Shown here: piece after piece, positions 23,959 to 33,131 of the stretch
Layout of the letters: the number at the start of each line of letters is the position of its first letter
Position numbering within the stretch: position 1 is the first letter of the stretch
Assembly (NCBI GenBank): GCA_905211485.1
Contig: CAJMAW010000003.1
Span: forward strand, 1 to 51,434
Reading direction: 5' to 3'
Origin: an uncultured Lentisphaeria bacterium
Lineage (GTDB): Bacteria; Verrucomicrobiota; Lentisphaeria; Victivallales; UBA1829
DNA: 51,434 nucleotides
Notes under the pieces: generated by a model
Told to the model about the DNA's origin: nothing
The model's database searches: none
What the model saw: only the letters and a program-made list of their open reading frames with translations
Program-made: the position numbers and the translations under genes

Positions 23959-24996
23959 TTACTTCGCCTTCGCGGACAGATCCTCCGGACTGTCATCCTC
24001 ATCCCACAAGTCCTCCTCGTCGTCGTCTCCGGGTCCAAACGCCGCATCCATATCCGGGTTCACGCTTTCAAAGAAGGGAAGGTCTTTGATTTCCTCGTAA
24101 TCAACATCCTTACGCGCCTCGCGGCCGCCGGCGACCATGACGGAACCCGTCTTGTGATTGACGATCAGAGAAGGAGTCGTGCTCGTTTTGATCAGAATCT
24201 GCTTTTTGATGAGATTTCCGTTCGGGTCATACTGATAATAGGCATAGACCTTGGGACTGGCGGAAACCAGGAGATTGATCCGGCTGAGATAATCAATTTC
24301 GCATTTCGGTTTCAGATTGCCTCCCATGTCGAAGGCAATTCTTCTCACGGCATATACACGAGAACTGTCTTCAATCACCAGTACGTACACGGATGTCTTG
24401 CCCGTGAAATAAGAGACAATGGAATACTTCCGGGTCTGAATTTTCTTCTCCTGCGGATTCTGTCCGGCACTGGAATTCAGGAGATCGGGAACTCCCACGG
24501 TCGTCGTCCAGACCGGCATCCCGGAAACGACACTCATGTGCGCCGCTTCCGATTCATACTCCTGCTGGAACTGCGGATGGGAAAGCACCGCACGGATGGA
24601 ATAACGCCCCTTCTGCCGGAGATCGTAATAGGCGGAAAGACAGAAGGTCAGATGACGCGTCCCGCCGGGAGGAATGATTGTCCCGGTCAGAGGAGCCGGT
24701 TTCCCCGGATCCAGCAGTTTGGCCATGGAACGGCGTCCGTCCGGAGTTTCGATTTCAAAGTCCAGTTTCCCCTTCAGCCCGGGAGCCTCTCCGAAGACCA
24801 GGGAATGCGCCGTGTAATTCCGGATGGAAACCATCACATACACAGGCTCATACTGAATGTAATTGGTCTGGCTCAGTTCAATCCGGAGCGCCGCCTGCGC
24901 ACAGACATTCCCCGTCAGAAACAGAAAAAACTGAAAAAACAGAAAGATCAGAAAGACTGATGCCGGACTGTACCCCGGTTTTCCGAAAATTTTCAT
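23959..24996 (-). CDS. Secreted protein of unknown function with acidic C-terminus
   Basis: 345 residues. A signal peptide is clear: a basic start, a hydrophobic core (FLIFLFFQFFLFLTG) and cleavage after CAQA (about 35). The mature part opens with strands LRIELSQTNYIQYEPVYVMVSIRNYTAHSL, which read like an immunoglobulin-like fold of the 'bacterial macroglobulin/intracellular-proteinase-inhibitor' type, where a ligand- or load-bearing beta domain begins with 'sY.pgEpV.v.v...N'. A second beta-rich part follows (VYVLVIEDSSRVYAVRRIAFDMGG). The last ~35 residues are strongly acidic (GDDDEEDLWDEDDSPEDL). No catalytic motif is visible. It probably acts in the periplasm. The stop codon of the gene is followed by the long oxidoreductase leader, so it seems to be its own unit or part of a minus-strand run with the two genes upstream. 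Confidence 0.6.
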   Translation of the reverse strand: MKIFGKPGYSPASVFLIFLFFQFFLFLTGNVCAQAALRIELSQTNYIQYEPVYVMVSIRNYTAHSLVFGEAPGLKGKLDFEIETPDGRRSMAKLLDPGKPAPLTGTIIPPGGTRHLTFCLSAYYDLRQKGRYSIRAVLSHPQFQQEYESEAAHMSVVSGMPVWTTTVGVPDLLNSSAGQNPQEKKIQTRKYSIVSYFTGKTSVYVLVIEDSSRVYAVRRIAFDMGGNLKPKCEIDYLSRINLLVSASPKVYAYYQYDPNGNLIKKQILIKTSTTPSLIVNHKTGSVMVAGGREARKDVDYEEIKDLPFFESVNPDMDAAFGPGDDDEEDLWDEDDSPEDLSAKAK

Positions 24997-25030
24997 GCTC
25001 TGATTCTCCTTGGCTTGGCTTCACTTCACA

Positions 25031-26062
25031 TCAGTTTTTCAGCAGTGCCGCTCCCTCTGCGGCGGCCGCAGCGGGATCCAGCGCCGAATGGCAGAGTTTT
25101 TTATCACAATAACGCTTCATGCAGCGAATACAATCCAGTTCCGGCTGCAAAACGGTTTTTCTCCGGCAGTAAGGGCCGGTCAGTTCCGGAGAAGTTGGGC
25201 CGAACAGGGCAAGAACAGGGATCCCCAGCATCGAAGCAATGTGCATCGGACCGCTGTCGTTGCAGATGAAAAGGGACGCCGAACGCAGAATTTCCACAAG
25301 TTCCCCCAGCGAAGTCTTCCCCGTCAGATCCAGCAGCGGCAGATCCCCGGCCCCGCGGACAAGCTCGCGAGACAATTCCGCCTCAGAAGGCGATCCCGCC
25401 AACACAAAAGCCAGGTCCTCCCCCTTCCCCGCCAGTTCCCGGATCAGCGCGGAAAAGAAAGAAGGCGGCCACTGTTTCGTCTCCCAGCGCGCTCCCGGAG
25501 AAATCACCACCAGTCTCGAACAGTACGGCACAGGACTGCCCGCAAAAAGACGGCGCGCCGAATCCCGGTTGTGTGGTATCACCGGCATCTCGTAATCGCA
25601 GGAATATTCTCTCCTCCCCAGGAAATCCGCCATCATGGAGGAATTCTTCTCCAGCGCATGCAGCGCTCCGGAAGCCGCTTCCAGCTTTCTTCCATAGAAT
25701 AAAGCCGCAGCCGCCTCCTTCGGGTGCGCAGGCCCGCAGCGGCAGCCGGAACGGGCCATGGAAAGAATCCCCGCACTCCGGATCAGTCCCTGAAGATCAA
25801 TCGCCGCATCATAAAAATCCGTTCTCAGATCCCGGACCAGGGAACGGAACGCACCGGAAAAAGTGGAAACCCTTCCCAGCGCGGTACGGTCAAAGGAAAT
25901 CCAGCGCGTAACTCCCGGCAGATATTCCATCAATCCGGAAAAGGCAGGTTGCACCACCCAGTGCACTTCTGAACCGGGATGGACGGAAAGAAGCATCGAA
26001 ACCGCCGGAAACGCATGAAGAATGTCGCCGAGACTGCTGGGTTTGACGATCAGAAATTTCAT
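25031..26062 (-). CDS. Glycosyltransferase family 9, LPS heptosyltransferase-like
   Basis: 343 residues. The start MKFLIVKPSSLGDILHAFPAV is the hallmark of WaaC/WaaF-type heptosyltransferases, which add heptose to the lipopolysaccharide inner core at the inner membrane. Further marks are PGARWETKQWPPSFFSALI at the start of the nucleotide-sugar domain and NDSGPMHIASMLGIPVLALFGPT, the conserved DSGPMH donor-binding stretch. The ATG at 26062 is chosen because the homology begins there; the frame runs 29 codons further upstream into the neighbouring gene's end. It implies an outer membrane with lipopolysaccharide-like core sugar, unlike the Firmicute segment at the left edge. The gene follows the phosphoesterase by 34 bases. 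Confidence 0.92.
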   Translation of the reverse strand: MKFLIVKPSSLGDILHAFPAVSMLLSVHPGSEVHWVVQPAFSGLMEYLPGVTRWISFDRTALGRVSTFSGAFRSLVRDLRTDFYDAAIDLQGLIRSAGILSMARSGCRCGPAHPKEAAAALFYGRKLEAASGALHALEKNSSMMADFLGRREYSCDYEMPVIPHNRDSARRLFAGSPVPYCSRLVVISPGARWETKQWPPSFFSALIRELAGKGEDLAFVLAGSPSEAELSRELVRGAGDLPLLDLTGKTSLGELVEILRSASLFICNDSGPMHIASMLGIPVLALFGPTSPELTGPYCRRKTVLQPELDCIRCMKRYCDKKLCHSALDPAAAAAEGAALLKN

Positions 26063-26096
26063 CGCTCCGGCGCGCTCCCCGGGAGAAGTTGACAGT

Positions 26097-26909
26097 TCAG
26101 TTGCCGCGTTCCAGACGCGCCGCAAGCCTTTCCGGCAGCCCGGCGGCAAGAATCTTCTTCTGCGTCGTCTTCAAGTCATAGGGCAGACGGTATCTGACCA
26201 CCTGCTTCCGGTCGGAATCGTAAATGGCGAAAGACGCGCGCGGATCCCGGTTCCGGGGCTGCCCCACACTCCCCACATTGATCAGATACTTGAATCCGGG
26301 CTGAATCGGAAGAACGATCGAATCCGCACGGGAAGTGTTTTCCGGGATGGGCCCCTCCTCGCGCCGGAAAGCCCAGTTCTGAATTTCGTCAATGGGCCTG
26401 TCGGAACGCATGGTGATCGGTTTCTTGCAGAATGCGATCGGCACATGGGAATGGCCGCAGAAACAAAGTTGGGTGAACTGATAGGAGAAATTGTCCGCGG
26501 CATGATGGGAATCGAAGATGTATCCCCAGGTGTCAGGACTGTCCAGAGTGGCGTGGACCACAGTGATGCTCGTCCCGCGGATGGTGAGACGCATGGGCAG
26601 ATCGGCCAGCCAGGTTCTGTCCTCCCTGCTGAGCTGGGCCTTGGTCCAGAGCACAGCGGTGCGGGCGTGGGGATTGAAGCCTTCCATGGCCTCGTCGTTG
26701 TTGGAGACGTATTCGTCATGATTGCCCTTGACAGCCGCAATCATATTCAGAGAACGGGCCAGATCCAGGCATTCCTTGGGATTGGCATTGTATCCGACAA
26801 TATCCCCGAGGGAAATATATTCATCCACTCCGATTTCCCGGCAACAGGCTAGGACAGTGGAAAACGCTTCCAGATTGGCATGGACATCACTGAAAATCGC
26901 ATATTTCAT
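26097..26909 (-). CDS. Calcineurin-like metallophosphoesterase
   Basis: 270 residues. All the metal-site motifs are present: SDVHAN (D8, H10), GDIVGY (D36), GNHDE (N63, H64), VHATL and GHSHVPI. This order matches the YfcE/ApaH-like phosphodiesterase group of single-domain bacterial enzymes. The substrate cannot be told; homologues hydrolyse phosphodiesters or nucleotides. The product has no signal peptide, so it is cytoplasmic. It is the first gene of a two-gene minus-strand run with the heptosyltransferase. A 16-base tandem repeat sits between its start codon and the upstream region. Confidence 0.9.
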   Translation of the reverse strand: MKYAIFSDVHANLEAFSTVLACCREIGVDEYISLGDIVGYNANPKECLDLARSLNMIAAVKGNHDEYVSNNDEAMEGFNPHARTAVLWTKAQLSREDRTWLADLPMRLTIRGTSITVVHATLDSPDTWGYIFDSHHAADNFSYQFTQLCFCGHSHVPIAFCKKPITMRSDRPIDEIQNWAFRREEGPIPENTSRADSIVLPIQPGFKYLINVGSVGQPRNRDPRASFAIYDSDRKQVVRYRLPYDLKTTQKKILAAGLPERLAARLERGN

Positions 26910-26918
26910 TTCAATCAG

Positions 26919-26947
26919 ATTCCCGTTCTCACAAATTCCCGTTCTCA
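26919..26947. repeat. Tandem direct repeat in the phosphoesterase leader
   Basis: ATTCCCGTTCTCA at 26919-26931 and 26935-26947, a 16-base period, begins ten bases upstream of the phosphoesterase start codon. On the minus strand each copy reads TGAGAACGGGAAT, so it overlaps the place expected for a ribosome binding site. Confidence 0.75.
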
Positions 26948-27190
26948 GAGCATGTCCCTTCCCGGAGCGGACACAGCTGCCGGCATGATTGGGATGACGG
27001 ATGAAGCGTCCGACATCCCACCGGCTCCGCCCTCACGCATTCTACAGCAGAGGACGGCTGTCAAGCATCAACTCTGCAATATAGCTTCAAAACCCTCTGA
27101 ATAAAAGTCCCAAAAGAGCCGACAGGTAAAAGATTTTGAAAAAAAAAGCTTTTTTCAGCGCACGAACAGGGACTATTTTCATTTTTCCGC
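26948..27190. other. Divergent intergenic region between phosphoesterase and pilB
   Basis: Part of a 357-base gap. On the minus strand TTGACA (27064-27059) and TAGAAT (27044-27039) occur but are only 14 bases apart, too close for a standard promoter. A T/A-rich stretch at 27120-27190 precedes the marked pilB promoter. No gene is visible. Confidence 0.45.
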
Positions 27191-27219
27191 TTGAAAAAAC
27201 AAACAAGAAAGTTTAGAGT
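27191..27219 (+). promoter_or_regulatory. Sigma-70-type promoter of the pilB-pilT-pilC operon
   Basis: TTGAAA (27191-27196), 17-base spacer, TAGAGT (27214-27219), 47 bases before the GTG start at 27267. Confidence 0.6.
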
Positions 27220-27266
27220 TTGCCGGAAAATGCTAAATATCACAATCGCTCAGAGGAATACGCAAG

Positions 27267-28976
27267 GTGACGGAAAACAGTGACTACATCCTAGAACTCC
27301 TTAAAGAGTACGGGATGATTACGGACGAACAGATCGATGACGGCTGGGAAGCCGTTGCAAAGTCTGACGGAAAACTCGATATCATAGAGGCGCTCATCGA
27401 ACTGAACTACGTCGATGAATTTGAAATGATGTCCATGCTCGCCCAGCAGTACGGTCTCGAAACGCTGGATCTGGATGGATATGAGATTCCGCAGGAAGTA
27501 ATAGAAGCGATTGACGCGGAAACGGCGCATCGGTACAAGGTCGTGCCCGTCATGATGCATGACGATATCCTGACCATCGCCATGAGCGATCCCACAAAAA
27601 TGGAGATCCTTGACTCCCTCCGGTATATTCTGAAACGGGATGTGGAAGCCGTCATCTCTCCCCGGGAACAGATCAGAAGGCTTCTGGATCTGCATTACGG
27701 TTCCCTGCAGCAGAGCGTGGACACGCTGCTGGAAACCATGTCCGATGCGAGCGCGGTTGAGCATGTCATGAGTTCCGAAGAAGTCACCCACTCGGACATG
27801 GATGGAGATGCGCCCATCATCAAACTGGTGTCAATGCTGATTCTGGAGGCCTACAAGCTGAAGGCGTCGGATATTCATCTGGAGCCGCTGGAAAAACGCT
27901 ACCGCGTCCGCTACCGCATCGACGGAGTGCTCCGGGAAATGGAAAGCCCCCCGAAATATCTTCAGGCGAATATTACCAGCCGCATCAAAATCATGTCCCA
28001 CATGGATATTTCCGAAAAGAGAGTTCCCCAGGACGGACGCATCCAGATCAGGGTCATGGACAAGGACCTGGACCTGCGTGTTTCGAGCATTCCGACCACG
28101 CACGGGGAAAGCATTGTCATGCGTATTCTCGACAAGTCCAGCATTCAGCTTGAAATCTCCCAGCTCGGTTTTTATACCGACGATCAGGAAATCATCAACC
28201 GCATCATCGGCATGCCGGACGGAGTGTTCCTGGTCACCGGGCCGACGGGATCCGGCAAGACCACCAGTCTCTACGCGTTTCTGAACACCATCAACACGCC
28301 GAACCGGAAGATCATCACCGTGGAAGACCCCGTGGAGTATCAGCTTGCGGGGATCAACCAGGTGCAGGTGAATCCTCTGGTGCAGATGACATTTGTGAAT
28401 GCTCTGAGAGCAATGCTCCGTCAGGCGCCGAACATCATCATGGTGGGTGAAATCCGAGACCTGGAGACGGCGGAGATCGCGATCAACGCGTCTCTGACAG
28501 GGCACCTGGTGTTCAGCACGCTTCACACGAACGATGCGCCGAGTGCCGTGACCCGACTGGTGGATATGGGAGTTCAGCCCTTTCTTGTGGCATCAGCCGT
28601 CCGCGCGATCATGGCGCAACGTCTGGTGCGGCGCATCTGCAAGAAATGCAGTGCTCCGTACACGCCGACGCCGGATGAGATCCGTCTTCTGCGTCTGGAT
28701 CAGAACTATATCAACAATTCCAATCTCCGGATGGGCAAGGGCTGTTCGGAATGCGGGGGGACGGGATACAAGGGGCGCATGGGAATTTACGAAATCTTCA
28801 TTCTGGGCGAAGAAATCCAGAATCTTATTTACAACAAGGAGTCGGCGTCCGTCATTCGCGAGGCGGCCCGGAAAAGCGGCATGAGGACCCTGCGGGAAGA
28901 CGGGCTCAGGAAAGCCGCAGCGGGCATCACCTCCATCGCGGAAGTTCTCTCGACAACCATTGGCGACGAAGCCTAA
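27267..28976 (+). CDS. pilB: Type IV pilus / type II secretion assembly ATPase (PilB/GspE), first copy
   Basis: 569 residues. An N-terminal MshEN/T2SSE-type domain (about 1-160) precedes the hexameric ATPase. Motifs: SDIHLEP (about 201-207), Walker A GPTGSGKTT (about 325-333), the Asp box ITVEDPVEY, VGEIRD (Walker B with E395) and the His box STLHTND. Zinc-binding cysteines are ICKKC and GCSECG. The enzyme powers polymerisation of pilins or pseudopilins at the inner membrane. Unusually, the residues before Walker B read RQAPN (385-389) where most family members, including the copy next door, have RQDPD. The GTG start follows AGAGGA by nine bases. This copy and the next (about 25 bases apart) may serve different pilus or secretion machines. 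Confidence 0.93.
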   Translation: MTENSDYILELLKEYGMITDEQIDDGWEAVAKSDGKLDIIEALIELNYVDEFEMMSMLAQQYGLETLDLDGYEIPQEVIEAIDAETAHRYKVVPVMMHDDILTIAMSDPTKMEILDSLRYILKRDVEAVISPREQIRRLLDLHYGSLQQSVDTLLETMSDASAVEHVMSSEEVTHSDMDGDAPIIKLVSMLILEAYKLKASDIHLEPLEKRYRVRYRIDGVLREMESPPKYLQANITSRIKIMSHMDISEKRVPQDGRIQIRVMDKDLDLRVSSIPTTHGESIVMRILDKSSIQLEISQLGFYTDDQEIINRIIGMPDGVFLVTGPTGSGKTTSLYAFLNTINTPNRKIITVEDPVEYQLAGINQVQVNPLVQMTFVNALRAMLRQAPNIIMVGEIRDLETAEIAINASLTGHLVFSTLHTNDAPSAVTRLVDMGVQPFLVASAVRAIMAQRLVRRICKKCSAPYTPTPDEIRLLRLDQNYINNSNLRMGKGCSECGGTGYKGRMGIYEIFILGEEIQNLIYNKESASVIREAARKSGMRTLREDGLRKAAAGITSIAEVLSTTIGDEA

Positions 28977-29001
28977 CCACCACACGGAGATCACACCCAT
29001 C

Positions 29002-30690
29002 ATGCTGGACCCAGACAATCAGGCCCTGAAAGACATTCTCCTCGCATCGGAAGTCTGCACCGACGAACAGTTTCAGGAAGTCGAGGAGGAATTCGAGCGG
29101 ACAGGGAAACCTTTGAAGGAAATACTCGTTGACTTCGGAATTCTTTCTGAAGAAAGGATTCTGGAGGAAATTGCGAACAGTCTCGGCACGGAAGTGGTCG
29201 ACCTGACCAAAGTGGATCTGGAAAAAACCGTTGTCGACATGCTGGACGGAGACACGGTCCGCATGCTGGGCGTGGTGCCGGTGGCTTTCGACGGAACCAC
29301 CCTGACCGTCGCCGCCAGGAATCCCCTGAACTATCAGATTGCGGATGAACTGCGTTTCATTCTGAGCAAGGATGTGAACGTGGTGGTCGCCGCCGAAGAT
29401 CAGATCGATAAATTGACGGAGAAATACTATCCCATCGACACCGCATCCATGCACGACATGCTCGCCGGAATGGATCTCAATGAAAACATGTTCAACAGCG
29501 ACGATTCGACCCTGGATCTGGAAAACGTCGCGAACGAAGCGCCCATCGTGAAATTCGTGGACGCCGTCCTCTACCAGGCCATCAAGGACAAAGCCTCCGA
29601 CATTCATTTCGAGCCTTTTGAAAAGGAATTCAAAATCCGCTACCGCATTGACGGAGCCCTGTATGAAATGGCGCCGCCTCCGAAGAACCTGGCGATTCCG
29701 GTCATCAGCCGCATCAAGATCATGAGTGCGCTGAACATTTCCGAGCGCAGGAAGCCGCAGGACGGGCGCATTCAGCTGAAAATCGCAGGGAAACCCGTGG
29801 ACCTCCGTGTTTCGACGCTTCCGACGCAGCACGGGGAATCGGTCGTGCTCCGTGTTCTGGACCGTTCCGTCGTCAATCTGGATCTGGACGTTCTGGGAAT
29901 CAGCGAAGACGTGCTGAAAAAGATCCGCGAGATCATCGCCATGCCGAACGGAATCTTCATCATCACCGGCCCGACGGGCTCGGGAAAGACGACAACCCTT
30001 TACTCCGCTCTGAAGGAAATCAACCGGATCGAAGATAAGATTCTCACAGCCGAAGACCCCGTGGAATATGACCTGGAAGGCATCATCCAGCTCCCCATCA
30101 ACGACGCGGTGGGGATGACCTTCGCCCGGGCACTGAGGGCCTTCCTCCGTCAGGACCCCGACATCATCATGCTCGGGGAAACCCGAGACCTGGATTCGGC
30201 GCAGATGGCGGTGCAGGCCTCCCTGACCGGACACCTGGTGTTCACGACTCTGCATACGAACGATGCTGCGGGAGCGATCACGCGACTCGTGGATATGGGA
30301 GTGGAGCCGTTTCTCATCAGCTCCTCCCTGATTGCGGTGCTGGGGCAGCGTCTGATCCGCCGTGTCTGCCAGTCCTGCCGTGCGGAGTTTGTGCCGACGG
30401 ACGAGGACCTCATGCTGCTCGGGCTCGAACGTCAGGATATCGGAGACCGCAAATTCTATTACGGGAAAGGCTGTTCCGTCTGCAATCACACGGGATACAA
30501 AGGCAGGAAAGCCATTACGGAGCTTCTTGTGATGTCCCAGAAAATCAATGAACTGGTTCTGAAGAACTCCCCGACGGCGGTCATCCGGGACAAGGCGCGG
30601 GAACTGGGCATGGTGACGATGCGCGAAGACGGCATCCGGGCGATCCTGAACGGGGAAACCACTATGGAAGAGGTTCTGAAATATACCTAA
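29002..30690 (+). CDS. Type IV pilus / type II secretion assembly ATPase (PilB/GspE), second copy
   Basis: 562 residues, same architecture as the upstream paralogue: N-terminal MshEN-like domain, SDIHFEP, Walker A GPTGSGKTT (about 323-331), ILTAEDPVEY Asp box, RQDPDIIMLGETRD (from 383) and TTLHTND. The zinc cysteines are VCQSC and GCSVCN. Note GETRD in place of the more common GEIRD. The ATG at 29002 is preferred; a TTG at 28960 in the same frame lies inside the previous gene, and GGAG is about 13 bases before 29002, somewhat far. The two copies are distinct in sequence, so the pair is an old duplication and not a recent one. PilT and PilC follow. Confidence 0.92.
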   Translation: MLDPDNQALKDILLASEVCTDEQFQEVEEEFERTGKPLKEILVDFGILSEERILEEIANSLGTEVVDLTKVDLEKTVVDMLDGDTVRMLGVVPVAFDGTTLTVAARNPLNYQIADELRFILSKDVNVVVAAEDQIDKLTEKYYPIDTASMHDMLAGMDLNENMFNSDDSTLDLENVANEAPIVKFVDAVLYQAIKDKASDIHFEPFEKEFKIRYRIDGALYEMAPPPKNLAIPVISRIKIMSALNISERRKPQDGRIQLKIAGKPVDLRVSTLPTQHGESVVLRVLDRSVVNLDLDVLGISEDVLKKIREIIAMPNGIFIITGPTGSGKTTTLYSALKEINRIEDKILTAEDPVEYDLEGIIQLPINDAVGMTFARALRAFLRQDPDIIMLGETRDLDSAQMAVQASLTGHLVFTTLHTNDAAGAITRLVDMGVEPFLISSSLIAVLGQRLIRRVCQSCRAEFVPTDEDLMLLGLERQDIGDRKFYYGKGCSVCNHTGYKGRKAITELLVMSQKINELVLKNSPTAVIRDKARELGMVTMREDGIRAILNGETTMEEVLKYT

Positions 30691-30737
30691 TAAATAACCC
30701 CGGCAACGGGTAATTCTGCATAAGATGAGGTGGTGTT

Positions 30738-31799
30738 ATGTCTGTTGAAATGAGCGATTTGCTCCAGCTTGTCGTGGACGAAGGAGTCAGCGACCTTCAT
30801 ATTGAAGTGGGGGCGCCTCCGTGCGTAAGACTTCATGGTGATATGACGCCGCTGGACCTGCCGCTTCTCACGCCGGAAGATACGGAAAACCTGATGAAAT
30901 CCATAGCCTCTCCGGCTCACATTCAGGCGATTGCGGAAAAAGGAGGGGCGGACTTCGGATTTGCGTTCGGGGATCAGGCCCGTTTCCGTGTGAGCGCCTT
31001 CAAGCAGAAGGGCTGCATCGGGATGGTGCTGCGCCAGATTCCGAACAAGCTGATGACACTGGAGCAACTGGGGCTGCCGCCGAGCATCAAGGATCTGCTG
31101 TACCGACCAAGAGGACTGATTCTCGTCACGGGGCCGACGGGTTCCGGGAAAAGCACCACGCTGGCCTCCATGCTGGACGTTGTCAATAAGGAGAGAGACT
31201 GCCACATCATCACAGTGGAAGACCCGATCGAGTTTTATCATCAGCACAAAAGGAGCATCGTGATTCAGCGCGAGATCGGGACAGACGTTCCCTCCTTTGC
31301 CGAAGCCCTCCGCCGCGCCTTGCGCCAGGACCCGGACATCATTCTGGTGGGAGAACTGCGCGACCTGGAAACCATGGAAGCCGCCGTCTCCGCCGCGGAA
31401 ACGGGACATCTGGTGTTCGGCACGCTGCACACGACCGGAGCCGCCCGGACGGTCGACCGTATCGTGGATGCCTTCCCCACCAATCAGCAGGCTCAGATCC
31501 GGACCCAGCTGGCCTCTTCGCTGGTGGCGGTGATTTCCCAGGTGCTTCTGCCGAGAGAAGACAAGCCCGGCCGCGTGGCCGCATTTGAAATCATGATTTC
31601 AACCCCGTCCATTCAGGCCCTGATCCGCGACAACAAAACCTTCCGGATCACCTCCGACATTCAGACGGGAGCCAAATACGGCATGAACACCCTCGACTCC
31701 CATCTTCTTGAGCTGTATGAGAAGAAGATCATCTCCTACGGCGAATTGATTACCAAAGCCCAGGATCCGCAGGGAATCATTCAGAAACTGGGCGGTTGA
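30738..31799 (+). CDS. pilT: Type IV pilus retraction ATPase
   Basis: 353 residues, the usual PilT length. It has no MshEN domain. Motifs: SDLHIEVG near the start, FRVSAFKQKG, Walker A GPTGSGKST (132-140), Asp box ITVEDPIEF, RQDPDIILVGELRD and the His box GTLHTTG. The C-terminal PilT segment that normally reads AIRNLIRE is present as IQALIRDNKTFRI, with a 'DIQTGAKYGMNTLDSHL' stretch typical of PilT. PilT pulls subunits out of the pilus base, giving twitching motility or DNA uptake. GAGGTGG lies about six bases before the ATG. Its presence points to dynamic type IV pili and not only a type II secretion system. Confidence 0.95.
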   Translation: MSVEMSDLLQLVVDEGVSDLHIEVGAPPCVRLHGDMTPLDLPLLTPEDTENLMKSIASPAHIQAIAEKGGADFGFAFGDQARFRVSAFKQKGCIGMVLRQIPNKLMTLEQLGLPPSIKDLLYRPRGLILVTGPTGSGKSTTLASMLDVVNKERDCHIITVEDPIEFYHQHKRSIVIQREIGTDVPSFAEALRRALRQDPDIILVGELRDLETMEAAVSAAETGHLVFGTLHTTGAARTVDRIVDAFPTNQQAQIRTQLASSLVAVISQVLLPREDKPGRVAAFEIMISTPSIQALIRDNKTFRITSDIQTGAKYGMNTLDSHLLELYEKKIISYGELITKAQDPQGIIQKLGG

Positions 31800-31854
31800 T
31801 TTTTCCTTTTTCCCGGTTACATTACCTCAATCAATACAAACGGAGTGACAGAAC

Positions 31855-33129
31855 ATGCCATTATTCCAGTATACTGCCATGGATGCCAACGGCAAGGAAC
31901 AGAAAGGGAAGAAAGAGGCCGCATCCGAGGAAGCGGTCGCCTCCTTTCTGAAAGAACAGGGGATGTTTCCCACATCCATCCGTCCTGCCCGGGGATCAAA
32001 GGATGAGAAGAAGAAGACCGCGTCCAAACAAGGCGGGTCCAAGAATGCCGGCGGTCTGATGAGCATGCAGATCGGGGGGAACAACATCCGGAAGAAAGAC
32101 CTGGTGACTCTGACGCGTCAGCTGGCGATTCTTCTTGACGCGGGGCTGCCGCTCATCCGCTCTCTGAATACGCTGGAACGTCAGGCGAAGAATCCTGCGC
32201 TCAAGAATGTTCTGGGGAAAGTCAGTGAATCCGTGGAAGGGGGATCGACCTTTTCGGAAGCGCTGGCCCAGCATCCGAAATCCTTTGACAAACTGTATTT
32301 GAACATGATCCGGGCCGGGGAGGCTGCCGGGAAGATGGAAGTGATTCTGACCCGTCTGGCGGAATTCATGGAAAAAGCCGCGCGGATCACGGGGAAAGTG
32401 AAGTCGGCGATGGTGTACCCGGTCATCGTGCTTGTGATTGCAGGTCTGATCGGGACCGGGCTGATGATTTTCATTGTGCCCAACTTTGAGAAAATCTTTA
32501 CGGAACTTCTGGAAGGAGAACCTCTTCCCGCTCTGACCCAGCTGGTGATGAACATCAGCAAAATCTTCCAGCAGCACATTCTGGAAGCCATTGTCGTCAT
32601 CATCGCGATTGTGATTGCGTACAAGCTGCTGAACAAGACGAAGCCGGGTAAATATGCGACGGACTGGGTGAAATACAACATGCCGCTGTTCGGCCCGATC
32701 ATATCCCGTTCTGCGATTTCCAAGTTTTCGCGTACGCTGGGGACGCTGATGGGTTCCGGCGTACCGGTATTGAATGCGCTGATCATCGTGCGCGACACGG
32801 CGGGGAACGACGTGGTCGCGAATGCGGTTCAGCAGGTGCATGACGCAGTGAAGGAAGGCGAAGGCATGGCGCCGCCTCTGAACTCGACAAAAGTCTTTCC
32901 CGACATGGTCATCAGTATGATTGAAGTGGGAGAAGAAACAGGAAAACTGCCGGAGATGCTGGAAAAAATCGCCAATACCTACGACGAGGAAGTGGACAAT
33001 GCGGTTTCAGCACTGACATCCATGATTGAGCCGATCATGATTGTGTTTCTGGCCGTGGTGGTCGGCGGGATTGTGATTGCGCTCTTCATGCCGCTCGTCA
33101 CCATCATTGAAAAACTCGGCGGCGGTTGA
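31855..33129 (+). CDS. pilC: Type IV pilus inner-membrane platform protein
   Basis: 424 residues, typical for PilC/GspF. It begins MPLFQYTAMDANGKEQKG, the standard PilC start, followed by a Lys-rich linker and then two T2SSF repeats: LVTLTRQLAILLDAGLPLIRSL and later ISKFSRTLGTLMGSGVPVLNAL. Three membrane spans are visible: VKSAMVYPVIVLVIAGLIG, AIVVIIAIVIAYKLL, and IMIVFLAVVVGGIVIALFMPL near the C-terminus. PilC is the platform turned by the PilB and PilT motors. It closes the pilus part of the operon; no pilin, prepilin peptidase or secretin is within the window. Confidence 0.95.
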   Translation: MPLFQYTAMDANGKEQKGKKEAASEEAVASFLKEQGMFPTSIRPARGSKDEKKKTASKQGGSKNAGGLMSMQIGGNNIRKKDLVTLTRQLAILLDAGLPLIRSLNTLERQAKNPALKNVLGKVSESVEGGSTFSEALAQHPKSFDKLYLNMIRAGEAAGKMEVILTRLAEFMEKAARITGKVKSAMVYPVIVLVIAGLIGTGLMIFIVPNFEKIFTELLEGEPLPALTQLVMNISKIFQQHILEAIVVIIAIVIAYKLLNKTKPGKYATDWVKYNMPLFGPIISRSAISKFSRTLGTLMGSGVPVLNALIIVRDTAGNDVVANAVQQVHDAVKEGEGMAPPLNSTKVFPDMVISMIEVGEETGKLPEMLEKIANTYDEEVDNAVSALTSMIEPIMIVFLAVVVGGIVIALFMPLVTIIEKLGGG

Positions 33130-33131
33130 TC

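Noticed and set aside
27039..27064. TTGACA / TAGAAT as a promoter for the phosphoesterase
   Set aside because: Spacer of 14 bases is too short for sigma-70.
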